From Pararge aegeria (taxonomy: Eukaryota > Arthropoda > Insecta > Lepidoptera > Nymphalidae): 64,000 bases of DNA. Made by a program: the position numbers and the translations under genes. The notes under the pieces are model-generated. The model had not been told where the DNA came from. It ran no database searches and saw only the letters and a list, made by a program, of their open reading frames with translations. The stretch lies in the NCBI RefSeq assembly GCF_905163445.1, contig NC_053200.1:6696001-6760000 (forward strand), in the 5' to 3' direction. This document shows, one piece after another, positions 11,030-22,775 of the stretch (position 1 is the first letter of the stretch; each line of letters starts with the position of its first letter).

Positions 11030-11400
11030 GCATTAAGCCTCGCGTATAATTTGGTTAAACGTCACCGGTCCATTAACCCGCGCTGACCGATCGGAGTCGA
11101 CGGCGCTCAAACAAAACGATTCATACGCGAAATTAAACTGTCAGCCGCTGATATTGTTTGCTCACTCGTTTGCTTGGAATTAACTAAAAGCATAGCGCCC
11201 GTTCAAGCGGCGTGCTTTAAATGGTGTAATAAAGACCGGCGTTGTTTTATTTTTGAATCCCTAACGAATAAGGGGTTTGAATATATTAGTGTGGAGGCTG
11301 GCTTTTTTGTATTAGTAATTGACGGACAAAGATTATCCACTTGCACGGCTAGTATGGGCAGGAGATGATTAACTCCCCGGGGAAAGGATGTAAAATTATC
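11030..11400. other. GC-richer unexplained block
   Basis: This block is less AT-rich than its surroundings, has several CpGs (AACCCGCGCTGACCGATCGG, GTCGACGGCGCTC) and matches no other part of the window. Frames of 64 codons (+, 11174-11368) and 91 codons (-, 11203-11478) overlap here without recognisable motifs. It could be a conserved regulatory element or an old transposon. Confidence 0.3.
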
Positions 11401-11592
11401 TTCTCCTACAGCTTTATCAGCTCTCAGCGCATTGGCGGACAAGTGGAAATAATATCCAAATAATAAAAAAAAAGCCATTTATTCTACTACCATAATTATA
11501 ATTTTCTATTAAGATTAATATTATTTTTAGTATTTCATATTGTTATTATACAACATTATTTATTAATTTATTTATTCCTTCATTTTAATTCG

Positions 11593-11617
11593 CAGCTTAT
11601 ATTTATTATATAAGCTG
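11593..11617. repeat. short perfect hairpin
   Basis: CAGCTTATAT and ATATAAGCTG are exact reverse complements around a 5-nt loop (TTATT). A single short hairpin in AT-rich DNA; no function is implied. Confidence 0.7.
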
Positions 11618-11774
11618 TGAATTAAGCAGCAGGTTTTTTCCATTGGGTACGGTTACGGTATGTTCTCGTGCTTTAGCAGGTGGACACTATTATTATATCC
11701 CTTTTCAGGGTATCTAATCGGGGGATATAATTTTTGTCCCCTGTCTGCGCCAGCCGTGCTGAAGTGTTAACAGA

Positions 11775-12040
11775 GCAACACTTCGCAGAGCATGCAAAGA
11801 ACACGCCCTGAAAAGTGCCGCCCTGTGCTCCTCAACCGAGGCGTAGGCAGGATATGTATATGTATATAAGTGCATACCCTGTGCATATCCTGTATGCAGG
11901 CTACTGGGCATCCGTGTTAAGTCTCATGTGCCTGTAATTACACTTGCAACCACGCCCTTCCGACCAGAACACAGGAATGCTGCTTGAGGGAAATAATAAA
12001 TATGGCGAAAGTATTGCCCCGGTCGAGCTCTGTACTAAAA
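11775..12040 (+). repeat. dispersed repeat family E, longest copy
   Basis: Shares AGCAACACTTCGCAGAGCAT, GCCTGTAATTACACTTGCAA, CCACGCCCTTCCGACCAGAA and CCGGTCGAGCTCTGT with the other E copies. The middle (11840-11900) has a TATATGTATATAAG tract not seen elsewhere. Confidence 0.65.
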
Positions 12041-12183
12041 CCTACAAAAAATAAAAAATTAAGGACAGTACAGTAGTGTGACTGCTATTTTTATAAACAA
12101 AAGGAAGTTTTATCCCTTATTATTTAACCAACGAAAAAAATATTTTTCTAGGAAAATGATAATCACAAACTAAAATTAATTTA

Positions 12184-12440
12184 GACGGCCGAGTGGCGCA
12201 GTGGGCAGCGACCCTGCTATCTGAGTCGAAGGTCGTGGGTTCGATTCCCACAACTGGAAAATGTTTGTGTGATAAACATGAGTATTTTTCAGTGTCTGGG
12301 TGTTTATCTGTATATCATAGGTATTTATGTGTATTTTATTCATAAAAAAATATTCATCAGCTATGTTAGTACCCATAACACAAGCTACGCTTACTTTGGG
12401 GCTAGATGGCGTTGTGTGTATTGTCGTAGTATATTTATTT
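12184..12440 (+). mobile_element. SINE family A, full length
   Basis: The tRNA-like head has an A-box-like GAGTGGCGCAGTGGGCAGC and a B-box-like GGGTTCGATTCCC. The body contains CAGTGTCTGGGTGTTTATC, ACCCATAACACAAGCTACGC and GGGGCTAGATGGCG, then GTCGTAGTATATTTATTT. The frame at 12269-12520 is a by-product. First of five same-strand copies within 4.1 kb. Confidence 0.93.
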
Positions 12441-12611
12441 ACAATAAATATAAGCCGTCTAACTGTTCACTTATGGGCATAGTACCCAAAATGCTGGGGC
12501 TTTTGCCCCTTGGAAAGTAAGTCGGTAAGCCATAAACAATTTTTATGATTAAATTATATTTAGTGGTGATATTTTTATTGAAAACCTTTATAACACAATG
12601 CCAAACACCTT

Positions 12612-12860
12612 GACGACCGATTGACGCAGTGGGCAGCGAGCCTTCTTACTGGGTCAAAGGCCGTGGGTTCGATTCCCACTACTGGAAAATGTTTGTGTGA
12701 TGAGCAGGAATGTTTTTCACTGTATGTATTTTATAAGTATTTATCTATATTATTCATAATAAAAAAAACATTCATCAGTCATCTTAGCACCCATAACACA
12801 AGCTACGCTTACTTTGGGGCTAGATGGCGGTGTGTGTATTGTCGTAGTATATTTGTTTAT
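12612..12860 (+). mobile_element. SINE family A, full length
   Basis: Starts GACGACCGATTGACGCAGTG, has the B box GGGTTCGATTCCC and ends GTCGTAGTATATTTG. A small deletion removes CTGGGTGTTTATC. The 86-codon frame at 12621-12881 is SINE sequence read through, not a gene. Confidence 0.92.
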
Positions 12861-13227
12861 TTTAATATTATAACAAGTTAAATTTGCACCTAAAATATAA
12901 TCTGGGTGAAGTCACAAAGATAACTATCACTAACTAAATTATAATAAGTCTGGTGGCGGGAAGATAACACTGGACTAGTTATTCGCCGTAAAAACAGGCA
13001 TAAATCACGAGAGCGCCGACCCTAACTAATTGGGGTTTAATTCACGTTGAGAGAGCAACACTGAGTTTTGACCCATATCGCCGCGTATATTATTTTATAC
13101 CTGTATATAAGATAACTTATTTAATTACCATTATTATAATTACTTTTTTTATAATATCCTTAATTTAACTATCGGGAAGAAATTATCCTTCAATATTTAA
13201 TTTAAGCATGCCGCTATTTTTATTGTT
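12861..13227. other. no recognised feature
   Basis: AT-rich sequence. It may include the 5' part of the adjacent family F element, but I cannot see the boundary. Confidence 0.45.
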
Positions 13228-13376
13228 ATCGTTCTACTGAGTTTCTTGCCGGCTCTTCTCGGTAGAATCTGCTTTCCGAACCGGTGGTAGAGTCACAACA
13301 AACATACATACTTGACGTTTCAAAGGTGCTTACAAAGTAGGCCTACTTGAAATAAATGAATTTGAATTTGAATTTG
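13228..13376 (+). mobile_element. retroelement 3' end (family F)
   Basis: TTTCTTGCCGGCTCTTCTCG, TTCCGAACCGGTGGTAGAGT and AAGTAGGCCTACTTGAAATA are followed by a GAATTT-type tail. The same unit occurs in reverse at 23531-23703 and 43441-43744. The tail microsatellite fits the 3' end of a LINE or its derived SINE; the clade is not determined. Confidence 0.75.
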
Positions 13377-13484
13377 TTCGTTTTCTTTGTCAGGTTTCTA
13401 TTACGATTATTTTGCAAATCCTGTGGGACCTTTTTAATTTTGCTTGAAATGAAAGTACCATATAGCTACCTCTTAAAATTAATT

Positions 13485-13565
13485 GCTTAGCTATAGCATA
13501 AAGTAAGGACAAACAAAGAAACAAACATACTTTCGCATTGTTAATATTAGTTTAGGATAGCACGT
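13485..13565 (-). mobile_element. Helitron-like 5' end, reverse
   Basis: The reverse complement reads GCTATCCTAAACTAATATTA then AATGCGAAAGTATGTTTGTT, the family's 5' start. No body or 3' end is recognised. Confidence 0.45.
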
Positions 13566-14522
13566 TTTTGTCAATAATTAAATAGCATGATAGTATTATG
13601 AAGAATATTGGCTTTTTACCGTTTTGTTTTAAAAAAATTATGCGTCTTTCAGTCACGACTTTTATGACTGCGTTTATTCATTATTTACATATAAATATTT
13701 CCATTCATTTCCACTTACAGCTACTATGATCTCCAACCTACTCGTATCTGCGCGTGGACAAACTCTACCGTTGGGAGAGGCATTCAGTCGATATGTGGAC
13801 TGCTACAGGCTATTGATAATGAATATATATATATGTAGATATGAGAAGAACCTTATATGAAAAACATTCACTTTCGTTTATTAAGGCGAATAAAATATAG
13901 TGAATGAATGTTTAACTCAAACACCAAAATATATAGGTAACCGTCAATCTTGTTCATGTTCCGAAAGTCAAGTTGACTGTAATTGAAAAAGTTAACACTT
14001 TATACTTACATCGAGATCAGGAAAGGCGAATTATTAAACCAATTAAAAGTTCGTAACATTTAACTGAATCAACGCACAACAAATTTACTCCAAAGGAACC
14101 CTTTACCGAGATTTTGTTTCGTTTACCGCTCCATCCATGCTTTTGTGTTTAAAACTGACTTGGTAAGTTTGTAAACCACGAGCTTTTGCTCAAAATAACG
14201 GATCAATCATCTGAGAACAGGTGGCACTTTTGGAATAACATTAAAGGTTTATAGGAGAACTGACATTCAAAATATTGTGGTACCCATATCATTATTTTTA
14301 TTTCACTCCATCTTTATTTAGTTTCTATCCAACTCAGTTCAGTTGTTTTGGTGTAAGAAACATAAAAAATCACATTTAAATAATTAGTAGGATGTAAGCG
14401 CTTGCCAGCAAACTCCTTATAGTTCTACTCCTCCGATAAAAGTTTTTTTTTAATTTTGCTAAAACTTAAAAGAGACATTTACAAACCAAAAACAGAAGTA
14501 AAAACTAACTATTAAATTTACT
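13566..14522. other. no recognised feature
   Basis: AT-rich with no repeat or coding signal that I can identify. Confidence 0.5.
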
Positions 14523-14625
14523 GGCCGATTGGCGCGGTTTGCAGCTACCCTGCTTGCTGAGTCCAAGGGCGTGGGTTCGATTCCCACAACTGGAAAATGT
14601 TTGTGTGATGAGCATGAATGTTTTT
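14523..14625 (+). mobile_element. SINE family A, 3'-truncated
   Basis: Only the tRNA-like head (GGCCGATTGGCGCGGTTTGC, GGGTTCGATTCCC) and GGAAAATGTTTGTGTGATGA survive. The match ends at about GAATGTTTTT. The 88-codon minus frame at 14545-14811 overlaps it and is not a gene. Confidence 0.88.
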
Positions 14626-14929
14626 AGTAGTGATTTTTAAAAAAAACATCCTCTTACCTTTTTGTGAAAACATAAATTTTAAATGCCTTCTTATAACTTT
14701 GTACGCGATTCTGCTTGTGAATAAATAGAGATCATGTATAGCTAAAATTACATGTATTATTGCAGTTAGTGTAGGCTGAAACGGGATAAAAAATTCAATG
14801 CTAAGCTCCATCTTGATTCTTGAATGTGAATCTTATTACGCTAAACAGTAAGCAGCAAATCGCTAAGAAGGCATACCCAACTCATTTTCCGTCGACATTG
14901 AATATTCTGCCGTGTTTGAAGGAAAAACA

Positions 14930-15202
14930 AAGTGTTAAATTGCGTGGGGAGTAGCCTTTGAGCCGGTCGCCCGTGGAGGAGTTTGAGCGTTACGACGTTA
15001 GTTTTAGTGTTGTTTTTTGTTTGTTGCGGTTGTTAGTGAGTTGGGTAGGGAACTCTTTCAGTTATAGAAGACACGTAGAGATGTGGGTCAAGTGGCAGCT
15101 TACAAAAGTACTAGCTGTACGTTGAACACGCGCTTGGAGCGCTGCCGTCGACTCGTTTGGGTGTCGTGGGGTCGTGGGCAGTGCTTGAATTTTTTAAAGC
15201 AT
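14930..15202 (+). other. candidate non-coding 5' exon
   Basis: The block is G/T-rich and GC-richer than its surroundings (GCGTGGGGAGTAGCC, GCCGGTCGCCCGTGGAGGAG, GAGCGCTGCCGTCGACTCG). It matches no repeat here and is followed by GTGAGT at 15203-15208, a consensus splice donor. There is no long ORF. A first untranslated exon with its promoter would look like this, but so would an unfamiliar transposon fragment. RNA reads spliced at 15202/15203 would settle it. Confidence 0.25.
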
Positions 15203-15484
15203 GTGAGTAGCAACACTGTGAAACGTTCATTGTTTCACACGTTCTTATAATTGGATCAGTACTTTTTAATACATATCTTCATTGCTTAGTTCATCGAGAG
15301 GATAATGTTCGGCTACAGAACAGTAATGTACACTATTAGCCCAGAGCTACAAAATCGGCGTGTTTCAATCAACGATAGTTTAACTGCCATGTGATATTAG
15401 ACTTCAATTAAACTAAAAAATACCTCAAAAGCGAAAGCATATCGAAAGAACATACGGAGATTTCATCATGCATATTATCTCATC

Positions 15485-15740
15485 GACGGCCGATTGGCGC
15501 AGTGGACAGCGACCATGCTTTCTGAGTCAAAGGCCGTGGGTTCGATTCCCACAACTGGAAAATATTTGTGTGATGAGCATGAATTTTTTCTAATGTCTGG
15601 GTGTTTATATGTATTTTCTAAGTATTCATGTATATTATTCATAAAAATATTCATCAGTCATCTTAGTATCCATAACATAAGCTACGCTTACTTTGGGGCT
15701 AGATGGCGATGTGTGTAATGTCACAGTATATTTATATTTT
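15485..15740 (+). mobile_element. SINE family A, full length
   Basis: Head GACGGCCGATTGGCGCAGTG, B box GGGTTCGATTCCC, body ACATAAGCTACGCTTACTTT and GGGGCTAGATGGCGATGTG. The 74-codon frame at 15494-15718 is the SINE read through. Confidence 0.93.
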
Positions 15741-15767
15741 TTTATTATTATTATATTTATGTCTGGT

Positions 15768-15950
15768 GATAATAGTCATCATTATTGTCAACCTTCCACT
15801 GTAGGGCACGGGTCTCTTTTCAGAAAGAGAAGGGCTAAGGCCTTAGGAAGCCTGGCTAAGCGCATTTTGGTAGACTTTACATGCCTTTGATAACGTTATG
15901 GAGAACTCACAGGTATGCAGGTTTCCTCGCTATATTTTCTATCATCGTTA
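15768..15950 (-). mobile_element. SINE family B, partial
   Basis: On the plus strand: CACTGTAGGGCACGGGTCTC, AGAAGGGCTAAGGCC, TTATGGAGAACTCACAGGTA and TGCAGGTTTCCTCGCTATAT. The tRNA-like head is missing, so this is a 5'-truncated minus-strand copy. Confidence 0.75.
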
Positions 15951-16034
15951 ATGCCATCTAATATTTATTCAAAATACATTAAACTCAGACTTTTGATCAG
16001 AATGGGTTTTTGTTCATTTTTTACTCAGAATTTT

Positions 16035-16290
16035 GACAGCCGATTGGCGCAGTGGGCAGTCACCCTGCTTTCTGAGTCCAAGGCCGTGGGTTCGATTTCC
16101 ACAACTGGAAAATGTTTCTGTGATGTGAAAAATGTTTTTCAGTGTCTGGATGTTTATCTGTATTTTATAAGTATTTATGTATATTATTCTTAAAATCATT
16201 CATCAGTCATCTTAGTACCCATAACACAAGCTACGCTTACTTTGGGGCTATATGACGATGTGTATATTGTCGTAGTATATTTATTTATAT
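16035..16290 (+). mobile_element. SINE family A, full length
   Basis: Head GACAGCCGATTGGCGCAGTG, B-box-like GGGTTCGATTTCC, tail GTCGTAGTATATTTATTTAT. Frames at 15915-16193 and 16014-16199 overlap it. Confidence 0.92.
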
Positions 16291-18246
16291 ATTAATTTAA
16301 CCCTAGGCCCACGGACTTACATTGGTGGTGTGTTTGGTCTGAAGTTTGATTTTGGGTGGTACAAAGTTCACTAAGTCGTCTAGTTATTAATAAATCTTAC
16401 TTAACTCTACCTAATTCGACTTATTCTCTATTGTTGCCATTCAAAAGAAAATATTCTACGGTATACATAAATAAGGAATTATAAGGAATGCGGAGGCTTT
16501 AGATAATTTTGTAAAAGATCCAGGTCACATGCTCTAGCATCACAATACTACAACTTCGGAATACGAAAAGCTTTTGAATTTCTATCTTTTGCTAACATTT
16601 TCCTCCACACGATTTATGTTTTCCTAGTACTCAAAAACTGTTCCATTTGAAAACGTTTATCTATCGAAAGTATGTTCATTTTCATTATAGGTACTCAACA
16701 TATAATATTCTGCTGGGCACAGGCCTCCTTCATCATTGAAGAGAGGTTTGAGCATAGTCTACGATGATCCAATGCGGGTATTTTTTTGTTTTTTCTTATT
16801 GCTCAGCAATACCTGGATTATTCAAAAAAGAGCCGTTAATGCTAAAGCATTTTAGGGTTGGCGATCTTTTACGATTATTTAACATGAAAGTGATATTTAC
16901 AGGTCGGACGTGCTTCTGAGGGATGGTTCCAACCAATTTTCTATCTCGGGGCTGGTACTGAGAATTTTTTGACAGATAAACCCAATACTTGCCAATTCTT
17001 GCCCAGACCTAAGAATCTAAGGTCAACAATAATCTCTATACCAACAAGACGAGGGCATTACGTTTCAATACTACTACGGTAGGTATAATAGGCAAAAGTC
17101 TCGAGAGCCCTAAAAGCCGAATTATTTCTTATGTAGGATAACTCCTGCTTATAAATTATCTCGGTCTACCGTACTCTTTATTTTTTGGCAACACCGGCCG
17201 CCAAAAGTTGCGTAGAAAATATGAAATTTCGCGCATTACTTTGAAGGGTTAAAAGGCCATAAATAAGAGCATATCTCGCGATCTCACTGCCTTAATCAAG
17301 CCGTTTATCTTTAAACGCTACATTAACTACGAAAGCTCTAACATCTTGAAATATTCCCTTTACAGATATTAAGATTCATTAAACTTCTAGTTCGTGGTAC
17401 TTATCAGGTCTTCCGTGTGAAAAGTTTCGACGACATAAGACCCTGATCACACTTGTTCGAAAAGTTTTATCTGTTAAGGAACCGCAAATTTTACTAAAGG
17501 TTGGTCAACTTTGGCACCTCTGTCTTACTCCTCCTTTACGTACTTGGTTTGTAGGGCGGAGTTCGGCGAGGTGTTTTTTCTTCTATTCTTGAATTAAAAC
17601 TCGGGGTATCCAGCCAGCAGTTTACTTAATAAAAACTCATGCCTGCAACCTACTAACTCTGCAGTACCAAAAGAAGCAAACACGCATAACTGTCTTTAAA
17701 GGAACTCTGTTAGCCGCCTTTATAACAACCCCAAAATCATAGTTTTAAGGGAACCCTAAGGGGACATAATCCCACAGTTTAAAAATGCGCGGCAAAAAAC
17801 ATCTGCTATATTATTATTATATTAAAAAGTTAAGTAAGTAGTTGTTTACCACTGATTTAAGAACATACAGAAATCGTGTAAAAGACTAATATTGAAGCAT
17901 CAAAAACCACTCCAGTCTAGCTGAGTTTCTCGAACAAACGGTTGGTCGATTTAGCAGTTAATAGTTATTATTTTACCTCTTATGTTCATAAAGTTTACCA
18001 CAAAATGCGAAAACAGGAAAAAGTTTGTGAGCTAGCAATATTCCGCGTGTATAAAGTGAAAACTGCGCTGGGCGTTTTCACTGTTTTTGAACACAATGCA
18101 CTGCATAACAATAATGGCTAAATGAGGATTCTGTATTTTCCTTAATCGGTGTTGTTTACATAATTAATAGTATTTTCTTATATTTTACCTTTTGACAGTT
18201 TAAACTCACTCTTTATTGAACGAGAACTTAAAGTAAATTAAGTTCC
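16291..18246. other. long stretch without a gene
   Basis: No ORF or repeat with support. At about 16690-16785 the phrases TTCTGCTGGGCACAGGCCTC and ATGATCCAATGCGGG resemble a dispersed lepidopteran LINE 3' fragment in reverse (weak). The rest is AT-rich and unrecognised. Confidence 0.45.
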
Positions 18247-18400
18247 CGTTATTTAAAAGAGACCTCCAGCCCGCTGGACAGATGACCTTAAAAAGGTGGG
18301 TGGAAGCGGCTGGACGAGAAAGGCGGAAGACCGTGTGTCCCCGCTCTTGGAAAGGTCTATATTCAGCAGTCGACACTTGTGGGCTCTTGATAAAGTTAAA
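18247..18400 (+). mobile_element. LINE family D, ORF2 C-terminal remnant
   Basis: One plus frame reads RPPARWTDDLKKVGGSGW, matching the family D C-terminus at 7624-7851 (GRPPTRWTDDIKRVAGSRW). The frame then shifts near CGCTCTTGGAAAGG, after which CAGCAGTCGACA is the decayed end. It is a pseudogene fragment. The 122-codon minus frame at 18206-18574 is antisense and not a gene. Confidence 0.7.
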
Positions 18401-18699
18401 AGAAATCGCTATGTTCCAACATGAAATAAAAAAATTTTGGCCAATGGAAAATATTTGAATGCATTTATTTTGCAAATGTCCAACTACATTATTTAAGGCG
18501 TAAAAGCAATAACTCTCAGTCCGGAAATGTCGGTCACATAAGAAATAAACAAACAAGAAATCATAACATGGCAAACATCAATAGAAATAAATACACGTAT
18601 TTGTCAAGAGAGGAAATCGAGTCGAGTAGTGACCTAAATAGCGAGATTGGTGTTCCGGACAGCTTACCATATGCTTTAAGACAAATTTAGTGACTACCT

Positions 18700-18990
18700 C
18701 CTATCTTTATTATCGTTATCAAACCATTCCCGGTCACAAAACACTATTAATAAATACTACAGGGCATGGGTCTCCTCGCAGAATGAAAAGGGTAGGCCGT
18801 AGTCCACTGCGCTGGCCGAGTGTGGACACTTAGACTACACATTAGGGAACCTTACGGAGAGCTCTCAGGCATGTTGCTCTTCAAGATGTTTTCTTTCACT
18901 GTTGAAGCAAGTGATATTCAATTTCTTCAAAAGCACGTTACGTCAAAATGGTTCATGCCGGGATTCTACATCAGTCCCCACGAAAAGGAT
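18700..18990 (-). mobile_element. SINE family B, diverged
   Basis: CTACAGGGCATGGGTCTCCT, GGCCGTAGTCCACTGCGCTG, AGAGCTCTCAGGCATG and ACTGTTGAAGCAAGTGATAT match family B in reverse. The head region is degraded. The frame 18820-19032 overlaps it. Confidence 0.75.
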
Positions 18991-19624
18991 GTAGACTCAT
19001 ATATGATATATGTACATATCAGTCCTGAATAGTTTATCTTGATAAATCCCCGTCAGTACCGGTTATATACTTATCGCAAATTGTATATGTCTAACGATTA
19101 GCGACTGTCAGAAATTTACTGAATACTGTGGCAGGTTAATGGTTCTACGAAGATCTATATCACTAAACATATTTCGGCTCAATCGAGAGCTCCTCCGTTC
19201 CGTACATGTGATAATATTCTTGGCGAAATAGTATTTAAACACAAGCTAAAAAATTTATACCTTAACTTACAAATTGAAGCAGCGAGATTTGTCTATGCAA
19301 AATGAGTACTGTTTGGAAGTATGTATATGTTATGTATTTATTTTTTGTTTTTTCTACAATTTCATTTCATTTCATTTTATTTTCATTTTATTTTTTTATT
19401 TTTTAATTACTTTTATTTACCTACTTGTTTAATTTAAGTTTGCGTTAGTTTTAGTTTTATTGGCTCTCTTTTACAGTTTATTTGGATTTTTTTTTTTTCT
19501 CTTTTATTTAAATTTCTTTCTTAAATTTACTCGGGCGTCGCGATTGTTTGCTCAGTCGGATACTGGTGCAGACTGAAAATCAGCGCTGAGCATTGTTGCT
19601 AATGCACAGCATAAGGCTGAGTTT
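18991..19624. other. no gene; T-rich low complexity
   Basis: A pyrimidine-rich stretch at 19340-19500 repeats TTTCATTT/TTTTATTT. No gene or transposon is recognised. Confidence 0.5.
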
Positions 19625-19740
19625 GCGGCCATTTGCCATATTGTTAATATTAATGGATGATTCTTTTAGTTATTAATCTTGTATTAGCAATAGTGTATGG
19701 CAATAAAGGATTTTTATTATTATTATTATTATTATTAAAT
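19625..19740 (+). repeat. possible LINE 3' tail with (TTA)n
   Basis: GTGTATGGCAATAAAGG is followed by (TTA)n at about 19708-19737. A polyadenylation-like AATAAAG ahead of a simple-repeat tail resembles insect LINE 3' ends. No body is recognised. Confidence 0.35.
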
Positions 19741-21689
19741 GCTTACAACCACAATATTTTTTGTTTATCACCTCTTTGGAAAAAAACACTGTACTATGCA
19801 CATTTCTATCATCAGATTGGCGCAAAGATACATCGTTACATGTAAAATTCCAACTCGATCGGAGAATTCAAAGTGGCCAACACATTTTTGACCGGAAGGA
19901 ATAAATAAAGTTTACACACAACCGTTGCAAATTAAATAAAAGCTTGTAAAAAGGGGAAAACAAAAAACCGCGGCAATCCTTTTGTCAAATTGATTGTCAC
20001 GATAACAGTGGGGCGGATTCTAAAATCGAAAAAATGACACACGAAACGACCCTTTCGGTAAGCGATCTCCATGTTTCGGGAAGCACGTTTTTGGTTCAGT
20101 TCATTAAATTTAGCCTAAAAGTTCATCGCGCTGATTTCATATTCAATTTGCCGCTTACTGGGGCCGCTATAAATTTTTTATGGGCACATAAAAAGCTTCT
20201 GCCGGTAGATTTTTCTTCGAACATACAAAACGTGAGAGAATCGTAGTCTTTTCTAAATTACATTGTTGTTTTATTGCTCCACGTTGTTTGATCATGGCAA
20301 CAAAGTTCTTGTTAAAGTTTTTTGGATAAAATTTTATATGGTTGCTTAAACAAACTTTTTAAACTTAAAATACATATAAAAATTTCGGAACCGGCAAGAT
20401 GCAATTTATAAATTTGATATTTCTCCCAAATGTAGGTAAAAACACTTTGATAAAATACTCATGGTATTTTCTCTCTTCGTCACGTTTGTCGGTATGTCCG
20501 CTTGTCTATGGGTCACGGCCAATTTATTGAAAATAAAAATTGTAAGCCATAAAGCCTATTTTGAATTTAAGTACAAAAAAAATTTATTGTGCGACCTTGT
20601 GAATTTTTTTCATAAATAATTACCGATTACAAAACAAGTCGACGCTCAAGTGACTGCTTTACGAAAGCTCCTCCCATATTATAACTTAACTGCGCTCAGT
20701 AAAATATAGCAATCAAATTTACTAACTATCGGATAACCAACCAAACGGAATATCAATGTAGATATTCGTCTTTTAATATCGAGCATTATGTTTTCGAAAT
20801 GTCGATTACAGATTAGTTACCATCCGTTAAATTACATTAGAAAGTTAGACCTAATTATACCTTGTATTCGAAGGGTAACAGCTCAACATTATCACCCCTT
20901 ATTCAAAGCCAAAGTAAGCAGCGGCGTTCAAGTTTGCGTCCTGCGAGCAGCCAATCACAGGGTTGCACCTGTTTGAAGAAGAGTGTTGTGATTTGTCGGT
21001 AGCATGACAAAAACACTTTCAAGGATGCAAGCTGGACGCCACGGTGCGCGGCAAGGTCTTTCTTCACTTTAACTATACGTTTGCGTAAGTGCAAGGATTT
21101 TTCGCCTGTTATTGTATTGGTTAAAATGTTGTAGAATTACAGTTAGAAAACCAAATTTATATTACAGTTATTTACAAAATGAGACAGAGAGTTAGTCATT
21201 CTTCTCAGATTTTCGTATGTTTTGTTACCGACACATAAAGTCGTTTAACTGGAGAAGCTGTGTAGAAATACAGCATTTCATAACATTTTACTGTTTTTCT
21301 GACATCCACCGCCATTAAACTTAATGAAGAGTCTGCTGTAGTATTTTACGGCGTTATATAAGTTTTATTGCTCTTTCTGCAAGAGGTTCAATCCGCGTTT
21401 CCCGGAGAAAAAGCGCTCATTACCGCCTTCCGGAGTAACACCCCTTTTAGAAGTTATTATGAAACAATATAATCTTAGAATAAGTAGGTACTACATGTAC
21501 CCACTTATTAAAAATGTTATGATAATATTTCAAATTTTGTAAATAAAAGTAAGTATATATGTTAAAAGTAATTAAAGCATTGTTGCTTGCATTTGAGAGA
21601 CAGACATAGAATACTTTTCATCCCAGGACCTAACATTGGATTCACGCACGCAAACGCTTATACACGCACAAACTTACATAATGATCATT
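19741..21689. other. no supported gene; one GC-richer block
   Basis: Mostly AT-rich. The block 20900-21090 is GC-richer (AGCAGCGGCGTTCAAG, ACGCCACGGTGCGCGGCAAG) and contains CCAAT in AGCCAATCACAG. It could be a regulatory element or an old repeat. Frames at 20034-20246 and 20788-21094 have no known motif. Confidence 0.4.
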
Positions 21690-21975
21690 TTTGTTAGCAT
21701 CATCATTTTTGTTAGCATCATCATCATGATCATCATCGTCATATAAACCTATTACTGGCCTACTACAGGGTAGGGGTCTCTTCCCACAATGAGAAGGGGT
21801 TCAGGGGTAGTACACCACGCTGGCCCATTGCATATTGGTGGACTCCACACGCCTTTGAGAACATTATGGAGAACCGTGTGGCATGCAGGTTACCTGACGA
21901 TGTTTTCATTCATCGTTGGACTGGGATTCGTACTCGGCACCCCGAAGGTGAAGTCAGTCCTACCCACTGGGCTTT
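21690..21975 (-). mobile_element. SINE family B with expanded ATC tail
   Basis: The reverse-oriented copy has CTACTACAGGGTAGGGGTCT, CCACGCTGGCCCATTGCATA, GAACATTATGGAGAACCG and GGGATTCGTACTCGGC. The tail (21690-21745) contains two copies of TTTTTGTTAGCATCATC. The frame 21789-22007 is SINE-derived. Confidence 0.82.
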
Positions 21976-22775
21976 TGTATGTATTAGTTATTTTATTTAT
22001 GAAATAAACTTATTATTATTATAAAATCGAAAAAAAAAAACGATGCTTGCAACAGCTAGTAACGTTTAATTAAGTAATGAAGACATGGCTGTACGGTGAT
22101 ATACCTTTGCCTTTTACCAATGGGAAAGAATAAAGAAAAAAAAAAGTATAATTAAGTAAAATCATGGATGTACAAAGTTATTTTAAGCAATGGTACAATT
22201 TTCCAGTGTAATGTATTAGTTTCCTTTGGTATATAGGGACTCATATATTTTTAATCAATGCCATAATCGCGCAGCGGATGTGCCCGGGCGGAAGCTAGGG
22301 ACGACTTGGCGGTTAATTGCGCGAAAACTGAAGCCCTTCCCTTTAAATATCGAACGCATTCTAAGGGCTCTTTTAAACATGGAAATTATACATTTTTAAA
22401 TGCTTGGTTAGATACCTAGTGTTTATGGTGCAAACTAATTAGGAAAGAGAAGTGGTATGTGTTGGTACAGATTGCGTCACAAAGGTTGAAAAAGTGTCTA
22501 ACTAACAATAAGTGATACCAAAAATAGTTTAAGCGCTATAAAAGCCGTATAAGAGACAGCTATACACGAAGCACTGCCTCGTTCACCGTGTTATTGTATA
22601 CTGTTAATAAAATTGCCTAATGCATTTTGAGTTAGGCTGTGAGTGAGACGGATTTCATGTTAAAATAGTAATTTACAAAACTACAGTTTTACAGCTTGCA
22701 GTCTGCGTTATAACTATTAAGCAGCTGTCTTTAATACGCGACTTCGCCTTACTGGGAAGTTATTTTTAAAACAGT
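21976..22775. other. no gene; isolated TATA motif
   Basis: TATAAAAG occurs at 22537-22544, about 230 bp before the tandem array, without a supported transcript. The rest is unrecognised. Confidence 0.45.

Noticed and set aside
12184..12260. tRNA-like sequences with good B boxes at every SINE head
   Set aside because: None has a complete cloverleaf with a 3' terminator, and all continue into the same SINE bodies.
18206..18574. 122-codon minus-strand frame
   Set aside because: It is antisense to the LINE family D remnant at 18247-18400 and has no motif of its own.
22537..22544. TATAAAAG box ahead of the tandem array
   Set aside because: In AT-rich DNA such motifs are common by chance, and no exon or ORF follows.
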